From the NCBI RefSeq assembly GCF_964199755.1, contig NC_133903.1, positions 2,683,001 through 2,747,000 of the forward strand: a DNA stretch of 64,000 nucleotides, given 5' to 3'. The notes beneath the pieces are model-generated. The model made no database searches and was not told the origin of the DNA. It was given only the letters and a program-made list of their open reading frames with translations. The position numbers and the translations under genes are program-made. Below are positions 1 to 16,227 of the stretch, in pieces. Numbering within the stretch: the stretch's first letter is position 1; each line of letters begins with the position of its first letter. The stretch is from Larus michahellis. Lineage: Eukaryota; Chordata; Aves; Charadriiformes; Laridae.

Positions 1-597
1 CTGCTTGAGGAAAAGGCGCAAGGCCTTGGTGTCTTTCTCGTGTAACTTCAGAGCCTGGCCTGGGCACCAGGGAAACCGAATCGGGCTGTGCTCCTTGAGG
101 CCAAGCAGGGTTGGGTTTCTTCATGACTTAGATGAGCAGTCTTCAACGAAAAGCCACAAAATGCTGGATTAAACCCTCCATACATGTGGCTGTTCTGCTT
201 TTGAGGTGCTGCACTGGCATCTCAGCGTAATGCTGGGAAAAGGTGTCATCTTTAGCATTCAGTAGGAATGCCAGGTCCTGCCAAAGGAATGCAAAAGGTT
301 TCATTTTGCTTTACGTTTATCTCCTTAAAAATCTTACTGTTCGGTTCCCACTGGGTGAGGAAGGCTCACTGCTTTCTCTGACTTCAGGGTGTTACCCAAA
401 CCCAGACGACAGCGGTGCTTGGATCTCTGTCGTGTTTTTCCCAGGTGTTTTAGTGGAGCGTGTGCTCTCCGCACCGCTTCGGGGGTGTTTTCCAGGTAGG
501 GGTGTCACGGTGCTGAGGGGTGGCCCGTCTCTCTTCCCTGCCCGGAGCATCCCTTCGCGAAGGGTCGTCGCTACCCCTGTGCTGTTGGTATTTGCAG
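1..597 (+). other. MAFK: MAFK last intron, 3' part
   Basis: This is noncoding sequence that ends in a pyrimidine-rich stretch and TTTGCAG at 591-597, directly before the MAFK terminal coding exon. The exon holding the start codon and the first 12 codons lies upstream of the window, because no short in-frame exon with a donor could be recognised here. An ATG at 520 is in frame with the exon, but it lies inside the intron and would replace the conserved N-terminus, so it is not taken as a start. Confidence 0.85.
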
Positions 598-1032
598 GTA
601 AAGGAGGAGTCAGGAGAGAATGCCCCAGTGCTGAGTGATGATGAACTCGTGTCAATGTCCGTACGGGAGCTGAACCAGCACCTGAGGGGTCTCACCAAAG
701 AGGAGGTCATCCGTCTGAAGCAGCGGAGGCGCACGCTGAAGAACCGGGGCTACGCCGCCAGCTGCCGCATCAAGCGGGTGACTCAGAAAGAGGAGCTGGA
801 GAGGCAGCGGGTCGAGCTGCAGCAAGAGGTGGAGAAGCTGGCCAGAGAGAACAGCAGCATGAAGCTAGAGCTGGACGCCTTGCGCTCCAAGTACGAAGCA
901 CTCCAGACCTTTGCTCGTACCGTGGCGCGAGGGCCCATCACCCCGACCAAAGTTGCCACCACCAGTGTCATCACCATTGTGAAATCAGCCGAAATCTCGT
1001 CCAGTTCTGTGCCGTTCTCAGCAGCGTCCTAG
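598..1032 (+). CDS. MAFK: MAFK, terminal coding exon (small Maf bZIP transcription factor, partial)
   Basis: This exon encodes the last 144 residues of the small Maf protein MafK. MafK is a nuclear bZIP factor without a transactivation domain; it represses as a homodimer and pairs with NRF1/2/3 or BACH proteins on antioxidant-response (MARE) elements. With the usual 12 upstream residues the protein would be 156 aa, the human length, so residue 13 is the first codon here. Visible parts are the extended homology region (about 24-50, [20 protein letters not shown]), the basic region (about 55-72) with NRGYAASCR and the DNA-contact residues R57, N61, Y64, C68 and R69, then a leucine zipper from about 79. 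V13-K14-E15-E16 fits a SUMO consensus like the one used at K14 in MafG. The C-terminus ([13 protein letters not shown], ending SVPFSAAS) marks MAFK rather than MAFG or MAFF. The acceptor TTTGCAG ends at 597, phase 0; the stop is TAG at 1030-1032. The reading frame is intact. Confidence 0.96.
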   Translation, partial: VKEESGENAPVLSDDELVSMSVRELNQHLRGLTKEEVIRLKQRRRTLKNRGYAASCRIKRVTQKEELERQRVELQQEVEKLARENSSMKLELDALRSKYEALQTFARTVARGPITPTKVATTSVITIVKSAEISSSSVPFSAAS

Positions 1033-2684
1033 TGCCCCCGGTGGGGGGAACTAGCAGCCTTTCAGAGGGGAGGGGATAAGGCTCTTATGCATTGTTCCGG
1101 AGTCCTTGGTCACATCAAGAATTGGCAGTTTTAACGATTCTCTTCCAAAAGTGCAAAAAATAGAAAAAAAGAAAAGGAAAACAAAAACCAACCAAACTCC
1201 AAACCTACAAAGGGAACTTAACTGGCTGCTTCTGTCTGGACTCGGTGGCTCCATCGACCTCTCGTGTCCGGGATTTGAGCTCTGTATGCAGTACCGATTG
1301 CAAGATCTGCTTCCTCCTTCCCCCTGCCTCCCTGAACCCCTCTCAGCCGTGGGCAGCTTTCCCACTGGGAGAAGATAACCTGAGGAGCCTCCGGAGTCTT
1401 CATGAATGATGCTCAAGAGCCAGGAAACAGATGGACCGTAGAAGTCATCATGTGAGATGAATGTATGGGGGGGGAAGAAAAAAAAGTTTCCTTTTGTGGC
1501 ATCCTACTCCCTGTAAGAAGGGTCTCCCCTGCTTTCCCCACTTCCATCTGATATTCCGAGGGCAGGGATATTAGGCTTTCTGGATTAGATTTCATCCTGC
1601 TATGAGTGGATGGGAGCGGGAGGACGATGGAGATTAATGCTTGGGTCTGACCACACCCATTAGGAATAACCTTTTGTTTTCAATCCATGCTGTTAAAATA
1701 TGGAAAAATATATATTTTACATATTTTAATACGCCCCATTACCTGTGTGGCCTATAAAAAAACTACATTGCAGCCTCCTTTATTCCAAGCCCGAGTTTCC
1801 CGATAGCTCCTTCCCTAAGGTGTGCCTGTGAATTGGGTATATTTATGCAGTTTTATTTCTTCCAAATGATCCGCGGTCTTGAAGTAGCGGCTTTTTTTTT
1901 TTTTTTTCATTTTTTTAATATTTTTTTTTTTTTTGGTGGATTCCCTGAAGCTTAAGGGAAGGAGGCACAGTAAATGCTGTGAAGAGCTGTGTGATGGAGC
2001 CGGGGGGAGAGGGGGAGACGAGGAAGACAAATGCTGCGAGTGTTACCGGGTGGCGGCAGAACTGGCTGCGAGAAGGTGGGATCGGCACTAGGAGAAGGGG
2101 CTTGTGCAGAGTATTTCGGAAAGATGGTTTTTAAAGCACTGAAGTGTAACGAGAGGGCAGGAGCGTTCAGACGGGAGGAGAGAAGTTATAGAGCCTCCTC
2201 CTTGCCAAAAGCATTGGTAGGTTAGCGGTGAACGTCCCAGCTGGAGAGCTGGGCTCACCAGTCTTTGATGACCGGAGAAGGGCTATGGGGAGGTCGGATG
2301 GGAGCTGGAAGAGACTTTTCCTCTCCATGGCACGTCAGGCGCTGAAGTTGGGATCCAAAGAGTAGAGTGAACAACCCTCAGTGTTCAGACAACCTGTGTG
2401 AATGTGACCCTGAAACTTGACGCTTTGTCTCGGGAATGGGTGAGTTATCCCCAGAGGCGCACGGAGGGCAGGATGGAAAACCGGGGTGTGTATGTGTGTA
2501 GGGGATGGAAGTGAAGAAAAAAAAAAAAAAAAAAAATTGGGATTGAGAAGTCGTTCGTATGGCTCTGAGCAAGGGTTTGGGAGAGGGATTTCTGGCTCGG
2601 CGATGGGCAGGAGGTGGGAAGCCAGAAGGAGAGAGATTCAGCTGTCGCGCAGCAGCGCTGAAAAGGCAAATGTTTCCAGGTCAC

Positions 2685-2728
<44 letters not shown>

Positions 2729-4270
2729 AGCTATGTTGGTGTTTGTGTGTTTTGTTGTTGGTTTGTTTTTGGTTTTTTTTTTTTTTCTTTTTGAAGTAGG
2801 ATAGAAAAGGGACTGTGAGTTTTGCAGGGCAGGTCAGAGACTTGTGGAACGGACGATGCCTGTTGTCACGCAGGTGAGAAGAGAATGAGATTGCTGAAGT
2901 TTAAGATGAGGAGAAGAGCTTAGAGGCTTTGGGCTCCAGAATAGAAAACAAAGATCACGGAGAATTGAGGAGTGTTTTGGACTGAAAGAGAATAATCAAG
3001 TGCCACTGGTGTTGCAAAGGGGACAGTGAACTGGCATCTGACACCCAGTATAATTTGTCGTTTGAGGCTTTGTCTCGCCTTGAGTGGCAGTGGGTTTGTA
3101 GACATTTAGTGTAGCCCTACTTGTCTTTGGAAGAAGTTGTTAGCTAGCCTTTTTTTTTTTTTTTCTCTTTTCTTTTTTTTTCACCTTGTCATCGGAGTCT
3201 CTGGATTTCCCAGGAGGGTCCTTTGTGAAATAGGTTAATGAAAAGAGAAACCTCAGACTTTGGTTCTCGTTCAGTCCTCAACATCGACATCCGTGACCTT
3301 ACTGAGCCAGAAAGGGTGTAAGTGAAACGCTTCCCGAAGGCTCGTTACCCCCGCCAGACCCACGTCTTACGGAGGGGAGCAGGGAGTTTCCTTCAAAAAG
3401 TGATTTTTCCAACCCGTAGAGTTGGGATGACACTTAGCGTTACCTCATTTCTCCTCCACTCCCTCCGTATCTCCGAACGGGCAGATCGATGTCCTGTGTA
3501 TCAGTACCAGTTATTGACTCCCACAGCAGAAGCTGAGGAAGAGAAAGATGTTACTGTCATTCCCTGGTCCTCTCATGTTCTCCAGCTCGCAAACATTGGA
3601 AACTTTCCCAGACCTTACAGGTGCCTCCGAAAAAAGACAAAATGGAGACTCCTGGCACTGTTGGGGCTTTAAATGAAAACTTTTTTTGACGAAAAAGGCC
3701 AGTTGACTTGAAAATGCCCAAATGCTTCCAGTCTTTAAAACAGCTCCAGAGCTCCATAACATTCCTGGTTAGACAGGGACACCCTCTGGCTGCCCTTGAC
3801 CCCCCACCCGCCGGGGAAATCGGTCGCGCCGAGGGGGACGGAGGCTGAACTTTGTTCCCCGGGGTGGTCGTCTTGCTGTTGGAATGAGTTGAGAAACATA
3901 TCTTTACGTGGCACTTCCCTCGCGGCCAAGTATTTCTTTTTTTTTTTTTCTTTTTTTTTTTTTCCTTTTTTTTTCCAGTTCTTGGAAGGGTGCCAAAGGC
4001 TTGTCCAAGTGATTGCTAGTTTAGTGCTGGTAGGCACTTAAATTTCTGGTCACTCGATAAAGAACAAGAGGCCTGGGTGTTGTTAAAGCTGTTGATACCA
4101 TAGCCATGGTAGGTAATCCATATTGGATATCCATAAGGACCACGTGGAAATATTTAAAGAGAGAGAAATATATATATAAATATATAATTATATACATTTT
4201 ATCGTACAGATTTTTCGTAAAAAAAAAAAAAATAATAATTTTTTTTCCAAGTTTGATACTGTAAATCTTT

Positions 4271-4276
4271 ATTAAA
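4271..4276 (+). promoter_or_regulatory. Candidate proximal poly(A) signal ATTAAA for MAFK
   Basis: ATTAAA, a common variant signal, lies just after an AT-rich block and before a sharp rise in GC content. It could end a shorter MAFK 3' UTR. This rests on sequence only. Confidence 0.35.
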
Positions 4277-5550
4277 AGAAATTGCCAGTCCAGGGCTCCC
4301 TGGGTGGTGACCTGGAGGGGAATGAAATGTCCTGGCTAAACTTCCACAGAGGGATCAGAATTGCACGGTAACGTGGAGGGAGGAATGACCCGAAAGCTGT
4401 TGAACCGCGTTGGAGACCCAGCTCCTCCACCCTCCGCCCTGGAGGGCCCTCCAGCTTGGGGTTGTCGCATTGCATTCCTCTGGGGTTCGGTTCCTTTCTG
4501 TCGTTGTTTTTTTGTTTTGTTTTGTTTTTCTTTTTTTTTTTTTTAATTAATTTCCCCCCCGCTCTCCGTCCTGCCCTTGCGAGCCTGCCCCGGGGCGAGC
4601 GCCGCGTGGGGACCTGGCTGCGCCCGCGGCATCCCCGCCGCCGCACCTCTCGCTTGCCGCTGCTGCAGTAGTTTGGATGCCGGGGCTCCCTTCTTTGCCC
4701 CTTTTAATTTGTGTATGTGTGTGCGTGTGTGTCGTCCCCCCGACCCCCCACCACCCCGGCCCCGCTGAGGAGCGGGGGGGGTCTGGATTTGAGCGCTGGG
4801 ATCCTCTCGCCGGGGTCTGGCCTTTCTTTGGTCGCTCCCCATCTGCAGCGGGAGGTGGGGACCCGCGGGCTGGGCGGGAGGCAGGAGAAGAGGAGAAGCA
4901 TCGGGCAGGGACTGGGGAGGGCCATCTCTCTTCTTGTAGACCCCGTTTGCTGTGCTCTCTGTTGGGAGTGGGGAACCTTTCCCTCCAGGGCAGCTCCAGA
5001 CCCCTTTGAAGCAAGCCAGCGTCTCTGCTCTTGCCCAACTCCACGGCTGCCGGAGGAGACCCGCAAAAGCGCGAGCTTAGAGAGAGAGACCTGGGTGACA
5101 CGGCGGCTGCGGGGAGGGGACAAGCTGTGGCAGGGCCGGGCGTGATGCCACGGGAGTTACGGAGCGGTCAGGCCACCGGACGGCTCAGACCCGGGGAGGA
5201 CGAGAAGGTGGCATTTTTCTTATTCTTTATTTCTTTTTTTTTTTTTTTTCCCTCTCTCTCGAATCATTTAAACTTCATTGTCATGATTGTTTTTATTTAA
5301 AAAAAAAAAAAAAAAAAGAAAAAAGAAACAAAACAAAACCGAAAAACTTTTGTAACGTGGATTTGTTTTCCTTCGTCTGTATTTCAGTCTGCTGGGGTGT
5401 TTCCGTAGATGGTGGATACTTGCTTTCATTTTTTTAATGATAGAAGTCTTCTGTTTTAAGTTGTTTTTTTATCACCAGCTCATTCTATCCTCTGTGGTTA
5501 CTCAGTAATTTCATTTCAATATTTATTTTTGTGCTGCTTTTTTATTATAA

Positions 5551-5556
5551 AATAAA
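5551..5556 (+). promoter_or_regulatory. Candidate poly(A) signal AATAAA for MAFK
   Basis: AATAAA lies in an AT-rich context with a T-rich stretch just upstream. It is one of two canonical signals within 150 bases on the sense strand. Confidence 0.45.
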
Positions 5557-5697
5557 TTATTGATATACCAAGCGATGTGGATTCCTGTTTGTAAGGCGAA
5601 TAGCCCTGTGTATGTGTCCATTACTTTCTCTTGACAGCCACAACGTAATTTATTGCTGTAAATTTAGCTGCAGTGACTGGTTTTTTTGTACCTTTCC

Positions 5698-5703
5698 AAT
5701 AAA
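5698..5703 (+). promoter_or_regulatory. Candidate distal poly(A) signal AATAAA for MAFK
   Basis: AATAAA is preceded by a TGTA element (about 5687-5690) and followed within 40 bases by T/G-rich sequence, the usual arrangement of a cleavage site. This is the most likely distal end of the MAFK transcript. Confidence 0.5.
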
Positions 5704-5725
5704 GCATTTTCTGGTTTCAGACTTG

Positions 5726-8274
5726 CCCTGGTCTATGGTCAGCGTTTTGGAGCTTGAATTGATCTTCAGCGGAGTGTATTTTCCACGGGTTTTGGTGCCC
5801 ATCGGTGCCCTGCCGGCTGCGGCGCTGCCAGGGAGCGATGGGTTTTTTGGGGAGTCAAGGCTGGGCAAGGGTGAGTGTGGCGCCTGCGAGGCCTTTGGCA
5901 AGCGTCTCTCCCAGCCCGCTTGCCCCTCTCCCAGCCCTGCTGCACTGCTTCCTCGCCGAATTTGGAACACGCTCCAGGGATAGATAGCACTGGTCCGAGC
6001 TGCTTGTTGGGTACGTCCCACGCTCGGACTGTGTCTGTCTCTTCTCCCAACCCAGGACGTGCCTTTGTGTGTTGTGGGGGGGTGTTTTGGTAGCACTGGG
6101 GGGAGCAATAGCTGCAGGCGTCTCCCCGCAGTCCTGGTGCTGCTCTGGGCTTGGAGCCCATGTGCTGTGGGACAGGTCATGGTGATGGAGAGACCCCCTC
6201 CCCTCTCCTTTGAGTTGGGAAATGCTCTTTCACCGCTTTCCCTCCGCGACTGCTTGTGAATAAACTGCTTTAGTATTACCTCCCTATTTCATCTTTCTGG
6301 TTTTTCCCCTGTTTGGGCTTTGACGAGGTGCGACCTTGTGCCCCTGAGCTCCTAGGGGCCACATTGGCTTTAATCCCTTGTTCCAGCTGCTCCATTTTCT
6401 TTAGGGGAAGGAGGAAAGCGCTTGGCCTGGGCTGGGCTGAGGCAATAGGGTGGAGGTGGATGAGTGCGTTGGCCCACGTTGGAATTAGGGGTAGGATTAT
6501 GTATGGTCCGAGTGGAGAGCAGCAGGGCTGAAAAGGCTTTGTGTGTCAGCAGGTAATGGATGGTCATTAGGTGCCAGAGGTGGGGCCAGGCAGGCTTGGC
6601 TGAGCAGGGACGTGGGTGAAGCCTGGGGGGCGATTGCAGTTGCCGTGCTGAGCAAGAAAATCACCGTCCTCTGCTTCAGCTCCTGCCTGGGGAGATGGCA
6701 GCGAGGAGCTGGTGACGATAGAGAGGGAGGTGGGACAGCTGTGTCCGTCGGAGGCATGGTGGAGCATTAGTTCAGGAGGAAAAGAGCATCAGGAATGGTC
6801 CAGTGGTGAAAGGAAACCACCTTCACCATGCTGAGGGGAGGAGAAAGTCCTGGAGCTGGGGGGAGAAGGGTCCCAGCGAAGAGGCAGCAGAAGGAGGGGT
6901 TCTGCGCTGTCGTGCAGGTCTGGCATCTGCTGCCTGGCAGCAGCTGGGCCCAGGGACGCGCTAGTGGGTGCTGACACCCTGAAAACAAGTCTCTGCCCCC
7001 GACCGGGTGCTGCGAGGGAGCAGCCGTGCGTGACAGCACCGGCTCCACTGTGGTGCTCGTGGCCACCTTCCCTTCTGCTCACGGGGACCGCGGTCGTCCC
7101 TGGCTCTCGTGGGCACAATGTGCCCCGCGAGGATGTGTCCCCGGCACCAGCGGGTGGTAAAACTGCCCCATCCAAGCCCAAAAAAGCAGCGGGTGACTCG
7201 ACAGCCCAGCCTTGTCCTTGGGGAAAGCCCGAGGATGAGTGACAACTGGAAAACGGATCTGCCGACCACCGGAGCCCGCTGCCGGCGGGGAGAAAAGCCT
7301 GTTCCTCTCCCTCTGGCGTGGCTCCAGGCACAGCCGGGCTCCCGCGGAGGTCACCCCTGCGCTCGCCGCCGGCTCTCCCGGCGTCCTTGTGGAAGAGGTG
7401 GAGGAGACGCGTTAGCCGAGGAGCACCACACCATGTCTGCCGGGGGGACGCGTTCAGCCTCCAGCACTGCTGGTATTTCTCTTCTGCCTGGATGCGTTTT
7501 GACAGCCCAAGGGTTTGAGGACCGTGACAGCGCCCAGCCTGAGCTGCGAGCGCGGCTCCTGCCTCTTTTCCCCCTTCTCCAAGAAAAAGGAGGACCAGGA
7601 GCCTGCGCCGGCCAGGAGGGGAGCAGCAGCCAGCTGGTGGCCACCCAGCGGCTCCTTTGGGCCGGCATCGTGCTGCTGACTTGGATGAGTCACAGCTGAT
7701 TTATTATTTATTTTTTTTTTCTCCCCCCCTCTCCCTCGTTTTGCTTGCAAGAAAGACCTGTTTTACATATAATACAGTAACCAGGGCTTGACATAAATAG
7801 GCAAATGTTATTGTCTGCAGTGGGAATTGCACCTGCTGGCAAGAGCAACGAATGCAGCCCATTATGCAGCGGAGTCGATCGTTTGTGCAATGAAGTACAA
7901 CTATGTTTCTTGCTGTGTTCTTGTGCAAGTCTTTAGCTCAGCCGCCACAACAGATGTGCCACCGTCACCTTTGCGGTCTGTCCTCGCCCCGGGAGCCCGA
8001 GCAGCCTCTGTTCCCGCAGCGGGGGCCTGCTCTCTCCCAGAGGGGTAGAGAAGACCGAGATGTTCAGCCGAGAGCCTTGTCTGCTTCGGTGCTGGCCGCG
8101 TTACGAAGCCAACCGTCCTCCCCCCTGAGCCCCGAGGCTGCGCTTTGCGGGCGGGAGGGTCCTGATGGCAGGATGCGCCGGAGCCTGGATGGGTGCCTGG
8201 ATGTGCAGAGCGTGTGGCTCTTGTTTGTGGATCTCATTGCAGGAAAGGCGGCAACTAAGCAGGTATGAGCAACG
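5726..8274. other. Intergenic sequence between convergent MAFK and TMEM184A
   Basis: No coding exon is recognised. Open frames of up to about 200 codons occur, but they overlap on several strands, are GC-driven and show no known domain. AATAAA at 6259-6264 (plus) and its complement at 7700-7712 (minus, two overlapping copies) could be additional, more distal 3' ends of the two convergent genes. Confidence 0.5.
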
Positions 8275-8369
8275 GTGCTTTGGGGCGGAGGGACTTGTCC
8301 CTGCCCATGGCAGGGCAGTTGGAACTAGATGATCTTTAAGGTCCTTTCCATCTCTAACCATTCCATGAC
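8275..8369 (+). mobile_element. CR1 LINE fragment, 3' end
   Basis: The stretch carries the typical CR1 3' sequence: a TGCCCATGGCAGGGCAG segment, then GGAACTAGATGATCTTTAAG, then TCCTTTCCATCTCTAACCATTCCATGA. It is a severely 5'-truncated copy of about 95 bases in plus orientation and has no coding capacity. The terminal octamer is reduced to about one imperfect unit (ATTCCATG), which suggests an old insertion. It lies in the noncoding stretch downstream of the TMEM184A stop. Confidence 0.85.
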
Positions 8370-10264
8370 TTGCAAGACGGGCTCAGCTATAGGCATCTCG
8401 TGTGGAGTCCGGGCTTCCAGCGCGATAAGGTTTCTCCAATAATAATAAATAGAAGTTGCCTTGTTGCCGCTGGAGTCTCCATCCCGGCCAAAACCAGCAC
8501 AGCTTGGCTTGGCTAACGGGGATCCAGCAGCTCTGAACTGCTGCATCCACAGCTTAGGCGAGGGCTGGAAGAGGTGCAGTGCAAGGAGAGGGAACGGGAG
8601 ACACACACACACACATTCTTTGTGGAGTGAAAAAGATGAGCGCGAATCCCGTGGGAATGCCAAAATGTGCAGGATGCTGCGTGTGCAGGTATTTCTGCTG
8701 GGCCAGCATCAAGGGGCAGGGAGGACGCCGAGCTGAAGCGCATCAGCATTAGAGCAGGAACAGGCGGATCGGGGGCTTTGCTTGCTGAGCTAAGTGAAAA
8801 CACTTCCTCACTCCCTGGTAGAAATTTCCGTTTATTAGAAAAAAAAAAATTCATAAATAAAATAATTTCATGTCGTGATTTACATTTTGCAGCTTAAGAG
8901 CAGGGGGGAAAAAAACAAAAAACAAACCACCTGGCTAGGAGTGGCATGTGAAATGGCTCTAAGCCTTTCCCGTCGGTTTGTTTGCCACCCGACTGCGAAT
9001 CCGAGGCTGTAGACTTGCCCTCGTCCTTTCACTACCCAGCTCCCACCCCCAAACAACAGCCCGGCCGGCGCCTAAGTAAGTTCCCAAGGATCATCTCATT
9101 AATGGGAATAGAAATTGGACTAAGAATTGGGGGGGGAAAAAAAAAAAAAAAAAAAAAAAAAAATAGGGGAAGTTTAACAGAAGGATGCATGCTTTCCATC
9201 ACTGATATGGGGAAAATCCCTCCGTGCGGTATCTTCCCCCGCAGCGGTCCTGCCCTGAGCCCCCAGCGCCACTTCATCCCCACCAACGTCACCTGGGGGG
9301 GGCTCAGTCCCACCCGCCTTCCCACAGGTTGGGCAAAGCCCAGGGCCGGTAAAGAGCGAGGGGTTAGGAGGAACAGACAGTTCCCAATAAGCGCATTCCT
9401 ACCACCACCAGTCACGGTCTGGTTCCCTAATGAGGACCCTGATAAGGAAGCTGGAATCCCTTTTAACTTCTGATCCCTTCGGAGATAAGTCGGTTTAGAC
9501 ATAAACAAGCGCTTCTGTCACCGGCAGCTCTCCGAGATGCAGCTGCGAGCCCCCGCGTTGGCCCCGAGTGGGACCTCACTGCTGCTCCCAGGGGACTTCC
9601 TCGGGCAGCTGCATCCCCATCTGGAGGGAGAAGAGGATGACTTACTCTTCCTCCCTAGCAAAGGTCTTCTGCACAACTCCGTAGGCTTCTCTGAGAGAAG
9701 GAGCGGGGAGAAGATGTAAAAATAAGGAATGACATCTTTCAACCGTTACCGGGTTTTGAGGTGAAGTGAAGTCACCTTCCTGGGCTGGTTTTCTCCACGG
9801 GGCCCTTTGAGATCATTTTTTACTCAAATTGGGAGAAAGTAGAGCAGAACTGTGCTGAGAAAAGCATTTCTCTCAGGCCTCAGCGCTGCTTGGAGGAAAG
9901 AGGAGGGCGAGGGCGGCTGGTCCATCCTGCGGCCGGGCTCCCCTCCCTGCCTGGCACCCCCAGAAAGGGGACGGGCACCGGGCTGGCGTGGAGACCCCAT
10001 GAGTGGGGCAGCGAAGCCCAGACAGCAACACAGGAGGAAAGTCAGCCCAGTCCCTAACACCAGTAGAGATGGGACAGCAGAAGCTGGCACTATTTGCTTT
10101 AACCTTTCCCTGGGTTATTGCATCTTCCCTTTGAGAAACTGGCTTTTTGGGTAGAGTTTCTGGCTTCTCGGTACTCCGATGAGACCAGGTTGCCTCAGCA
10201 TTGAGACAGTTCCCATTTGCATGGGTTTAAACCTCTCCAGTGTCACCGTCCCCTCCAATGTCTC
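8370..10264 (-). other. TMEM184A: Putative TMEM184A 3' UTR and flank
   Basis: No coding exon is seen. On the minus strand the first canonical AATAAA after the TMEM184A stop is the complement of TTTATT at 8831-8836, giving a UTR of about 1.4 kb if used. The region holds a short (CA)n at about 8598-8614 and a 28-30 base A tract near 9137-9163. Confidence 0.4.
8831..8836 (-). promoter_or_regulatory. Candidate poly(A) signal for TMEM184A
   Basis: The complement reads AATAAA. It is the nearest canonical signal downstream of the TMEM184A stop codon. A plus-strand AATAAA lies about 20 bases away, so the spot could stop transcripts from both directions. Confidence 0.4.
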
Positions 10265-14799
<4,535 letters not shown>

Positions 14800-16227
14800 C
14801 TGCAGGGAGGGAGAGGCAAGGGGAGTGGTGCGGGAAGGCATGACCCAGGTGAGCTGGCGAAGGGGAAGGTCCCAGAAGATTTCCCAGCCCACACAGTGTG
14901 GACAAACCTCCTGTGAGGTTTATCTCCTCCCCAGGGTTTTTTCAGGGTGTCCCTTACCCAAACCAGCCCATTCACCATGGTCAGGTCTGCTTCTCCCAGT
15001 CGGAAAATGCTAATGTCCTTCCAAAGCAGACTCTTTTTCCTCCAAGGAAGTGCATGTGTCCTTATGTCCCCCAAAATACACACCCTTCCTTCCCAGCCTT
15101 GCTCCTTGTTTCCTCAGGGGTCACTATCCCGCTTGGAAGGGAAAGACCTGCCTGCGTTTGTGCCCCTGTGAGCTCACCCTTGTGGCTCAGGACCCTTTTC
15201 CATCAGGAACCAGAGACTTTAGGGTTAAACTCATCCCTCACTGATGATAATAACGAGCCTCTTACCAACAGCCATCAGGACATCCATGTCCTCCTTGTGA
15301 GCCCAGATAACACTGGGATCCCTGCAGTTCCCCCCCCCCCCAAATTTGCCTCCTTTCCTTGTGCATGGTCTGCTGGGGGCAAACCCTGGGGGTCCCCAAG
15401 AAGGTTTGGCATCACCTAGGGCGTGTGGCCAGCCTCGGCCATTTCAGCATCATGAGGGTCTCCATGTGCCAACAATGCCAATCCCGAGACCCAAAGGGTA
15501 ACCAGCAGTTCCCCGAATTAAACCCAAGGGAGCAATCCTGCTATGGTGCAGGCAGAGCCCTCTGGGGACACTGAAGCTCTCTGCCATCTCCCCACAGGTC
15601 CATCTCCCTCCAAGCTGGTCACCCCAAGGCACCGAGCGTGGCCGGGGAGTACAGGCACCGTGTACCCTGCGTCTCCAGACAGCAAGGACCAACCTAATAA
15701 TACGCTTTTATTTATAGAGCAGCTTCATATCTCAAGGCCAACAGACGCATAAACTGCCATGTTCGGCCTCTCTTTCTGCTAATCTATGGAAAGCTGCTTT
15801 TCCCCCCCAAGTATAACAATAGCACTTAAAAAAAACCCCAACAACCCAACAACCACCTGTGAGCAGAGCTCTAACAATATAGATGCTTCTCCACGCATTG
15901 TAAACAAACAAAGATTTTAGCTGCTGGGTAAGTACCGCCTGGGGGTAGAACTGTAAGCGTGAACTGGTGAGAAGCAAGAAAATATCTGCCATAGGTAGGA
16001 GTGGTAGGGAGCGACCTCGGTCCAATTAAACACAGAAAACAAAGCAGAAGCTCGCCCTGCGGCTTCCTCTCCTGCCCTCTCCCCGAACCCCAACCTCGCA
16101 GGAGAGGAAACTCAGCCGGTGTCAGATCAACAGCCCTAAAAATACCTTTTTTCCCCCTGCTCCGCCTGGCAGGAGCTGCCTGTAAGCGGAGATGCTGGCG
16201 AGGTCCCAGGAGCTCACCCCAGCGTAC
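14800..16227 (-). other. Upstream of TMEM184A coding exon 1 (probable 5' UTR intron)
   Basis: Because the start codon follows a splice acceptor directly, this stretch must contain, or be, the intron leading to a 5' UTR exon. Nothing coding is recognised. A C10 run lies near 15330-15340. Confidence 0.5.

Larger units (their letters stand above)
1033..5725 (+). other. MAFK: MAFK 3' UTR (putative extent)
   Basis: After the stop there is no further coding sequence. The region is broken by many A and T homopolymers (for example T at 1892-1907 and 1921-1934, A at 2517-2536, 39 A at 2688-2726, T near 3150-3164 and 3939-3975). An AT-rich block follows at about 4145-4260. ATTAAA at 4271, AATAAA at 5551 and AATAAA at 5698 are candidate cleavage signals, so the UTR may be about 3.3 or 4.7 kb long. 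A CpG-rich pocket at about 4555-5160 lies between the first and second signals. The exact 3' end is inferred. Confidence 0.55.

Noticed and set aside
520-597. In-frame ATG upstream of the MAFK exon as an alternative start
   Set aside because: It lies upstream of a clear TTTGCAG acceptor, and the added residues do not match the conserved small Maf N-terminus.
598-1032. MAFG or MAFF instead of MAFK
   Set aside because: The C-terminal [13 protein letters not shown] segment ending in SVPFSAAS and the overall length fit MAFK. MAFG has an inserted Gly/Leu/Pro stretch and a different end, and MAFF a longer tail.
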